NCBI GenBank assembly: GCA_035547425.1
Contig: DASZUU010000051.1
Coordinates: 1 to 64,000 of the forward strand
Source of the DNA: Alloacidobacterium sp035547425
Lineage (GTDB): Bacteria; Acidobacteriota; Terriglobia; Terriglobales; Acidobacteriaceae
Direction: 5' to 3'
DNA length: 64,000 nt
Part shown: positions 63,761 to 64,000 of the stretch, one piece after another
Position numbering within the stretch: position 1 is the stretch's first letter
Layout: every line of letters starts with the position of its first letter
Made by a program: the position numbers and the translations under genes
Notes under the pieces: generated by a model
The model's input: only the letters and a program-made list of their open reading frames with translations
Databases searched by the model: none
Told to the model about the DNA's origin: nothing

Positions 63761-64000
63761 GTGAAAACTGGATTGGGTCGCGGTGTGGCTCTTAGCACGA
63801 TTTGTGCCGCCGCGTTGTGTTTTTCCTCTGCTGTGCATGCGCAAGATGCGCGCGAAGTTGCACAGATTACCAAATCGATGCCCAGCGGGGCACAAGAAGT
63901 TGTACAGCGCCTTGGCGAATTGGATCACTTACCTGCGGGCGAGTGGCGCTTTCACGCAGGAGACGTTCCGCATGGCGAGAGTGTGAGCCTCGACGATTCA
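63761..64000 (+). CDS. start of an exported protein, possibly alpha-mannosidase-like (partial)
   Basis: An open frame of 80 codons running off the window. The start is GTG 63761 with GAGGAG 7 nt upstream. The signal peptide (VALSTICAAALCFSSAVHAQ) is followed by SMPSGAQEVVQRLGELDHLP, then AGEWRFHAGDVPHGESVSLD. The WRFHAGDVPHGE-x4-LDDS pattern recalls the N-terminus of acidobacterial exported glycoside hydrolases annotated as alpha-mannosidases (GH38-type). The catalytic part lies beyond the window, so this is a suggestion only. The LacI-type site upstream fits a sugar-controlled gene. Confidence 0.65.
   Translation, partial: MKTGLGRGVALSTICAAALCFSSAVHAQDAREVAQITKSMPSGAQEVVQRLGELDHLPAGEWRFHAGDVPHGESVSLDDS

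Overview
The window looks like chromosomal DNA of an acidobacterium, most likely the Acidobacteriaceae/Terriglobia group. This is inferred from gene content, not a marker gene: a very large DUF11-repeat surface protein, an Oar-like TonB-dependent receptor with an N-terminal carboxypeptidase-regulatory-like domain, several Ser/Thr kinases, a SYLF protein, an oligopeptidase B and dispersed CCTGAG...GAAGG repeats. No rRNA, tRNA or CRISPR array was seen.

Layout. (1) 1-2460: an IS110-family element sits in a dispersed REP-like repeat, next to a GT4 glycosyltransferase. Its 5' non-coding region folds like a bridge RNA, with guide segments matching both halves of the insertion site and both ends of the element. 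(2) 2.5-7.3 kb: an HU-like protein, dCTP deaminase, a translationally coupled degenerate response regulator, a SYLF lipid-binding protein and oligopeptidase B. (3) 7.6-29.1 kb: a ~2,700-residue surface protein, a receptor-like Ser/Thr kinase coupled to a periplasmic TPR-like protein, the Oar-like receptor, a Cys-cluster protein, a CsgG-like protein, a second kinase and a divergent PP2C phosphatase. A decayed alpha/beta hydrolase pseudogene follows.

(4) 29.4-54.7 kb: a nearly complete type VI secretion system (T6SS). tssK1-tssL-tssM run on the minus strand from a consensus promoter at 35.1 kb. A second tssK is also on the minus strand. tssB-tssC-hcp-tagJ-tssA-tssE-tssF-tssG-tssH-vgrG-PAAR plus two small genes run on the plus strand from a consensus promoter at 38.06 kb. 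No tssJ or fha gene is visible. Two features stand out. A tail-anchored, proline-rich protein with nine GxFT(Q/K/R) repeats lies between the two tssK genes. VgrG and the PAAR protein carry matching long Ala/Gln coiled-coil tails. The nearby kinase and phosphatase fit threonine-phosphorylation control, and the FT repeats are a candidate substrate.

(5) 55.1-63.5 kb, minus strand: a beta-propeller exported protein, a LolC/E-like permease, a zinc-dependent phospholipase C-like protein, a LolD-like ATPase and ClpC. (6) The right edge holds the start of an exported protein resembling an alpha-mannosidase N-terminus, behind a LacI-type operator-like palindrome.
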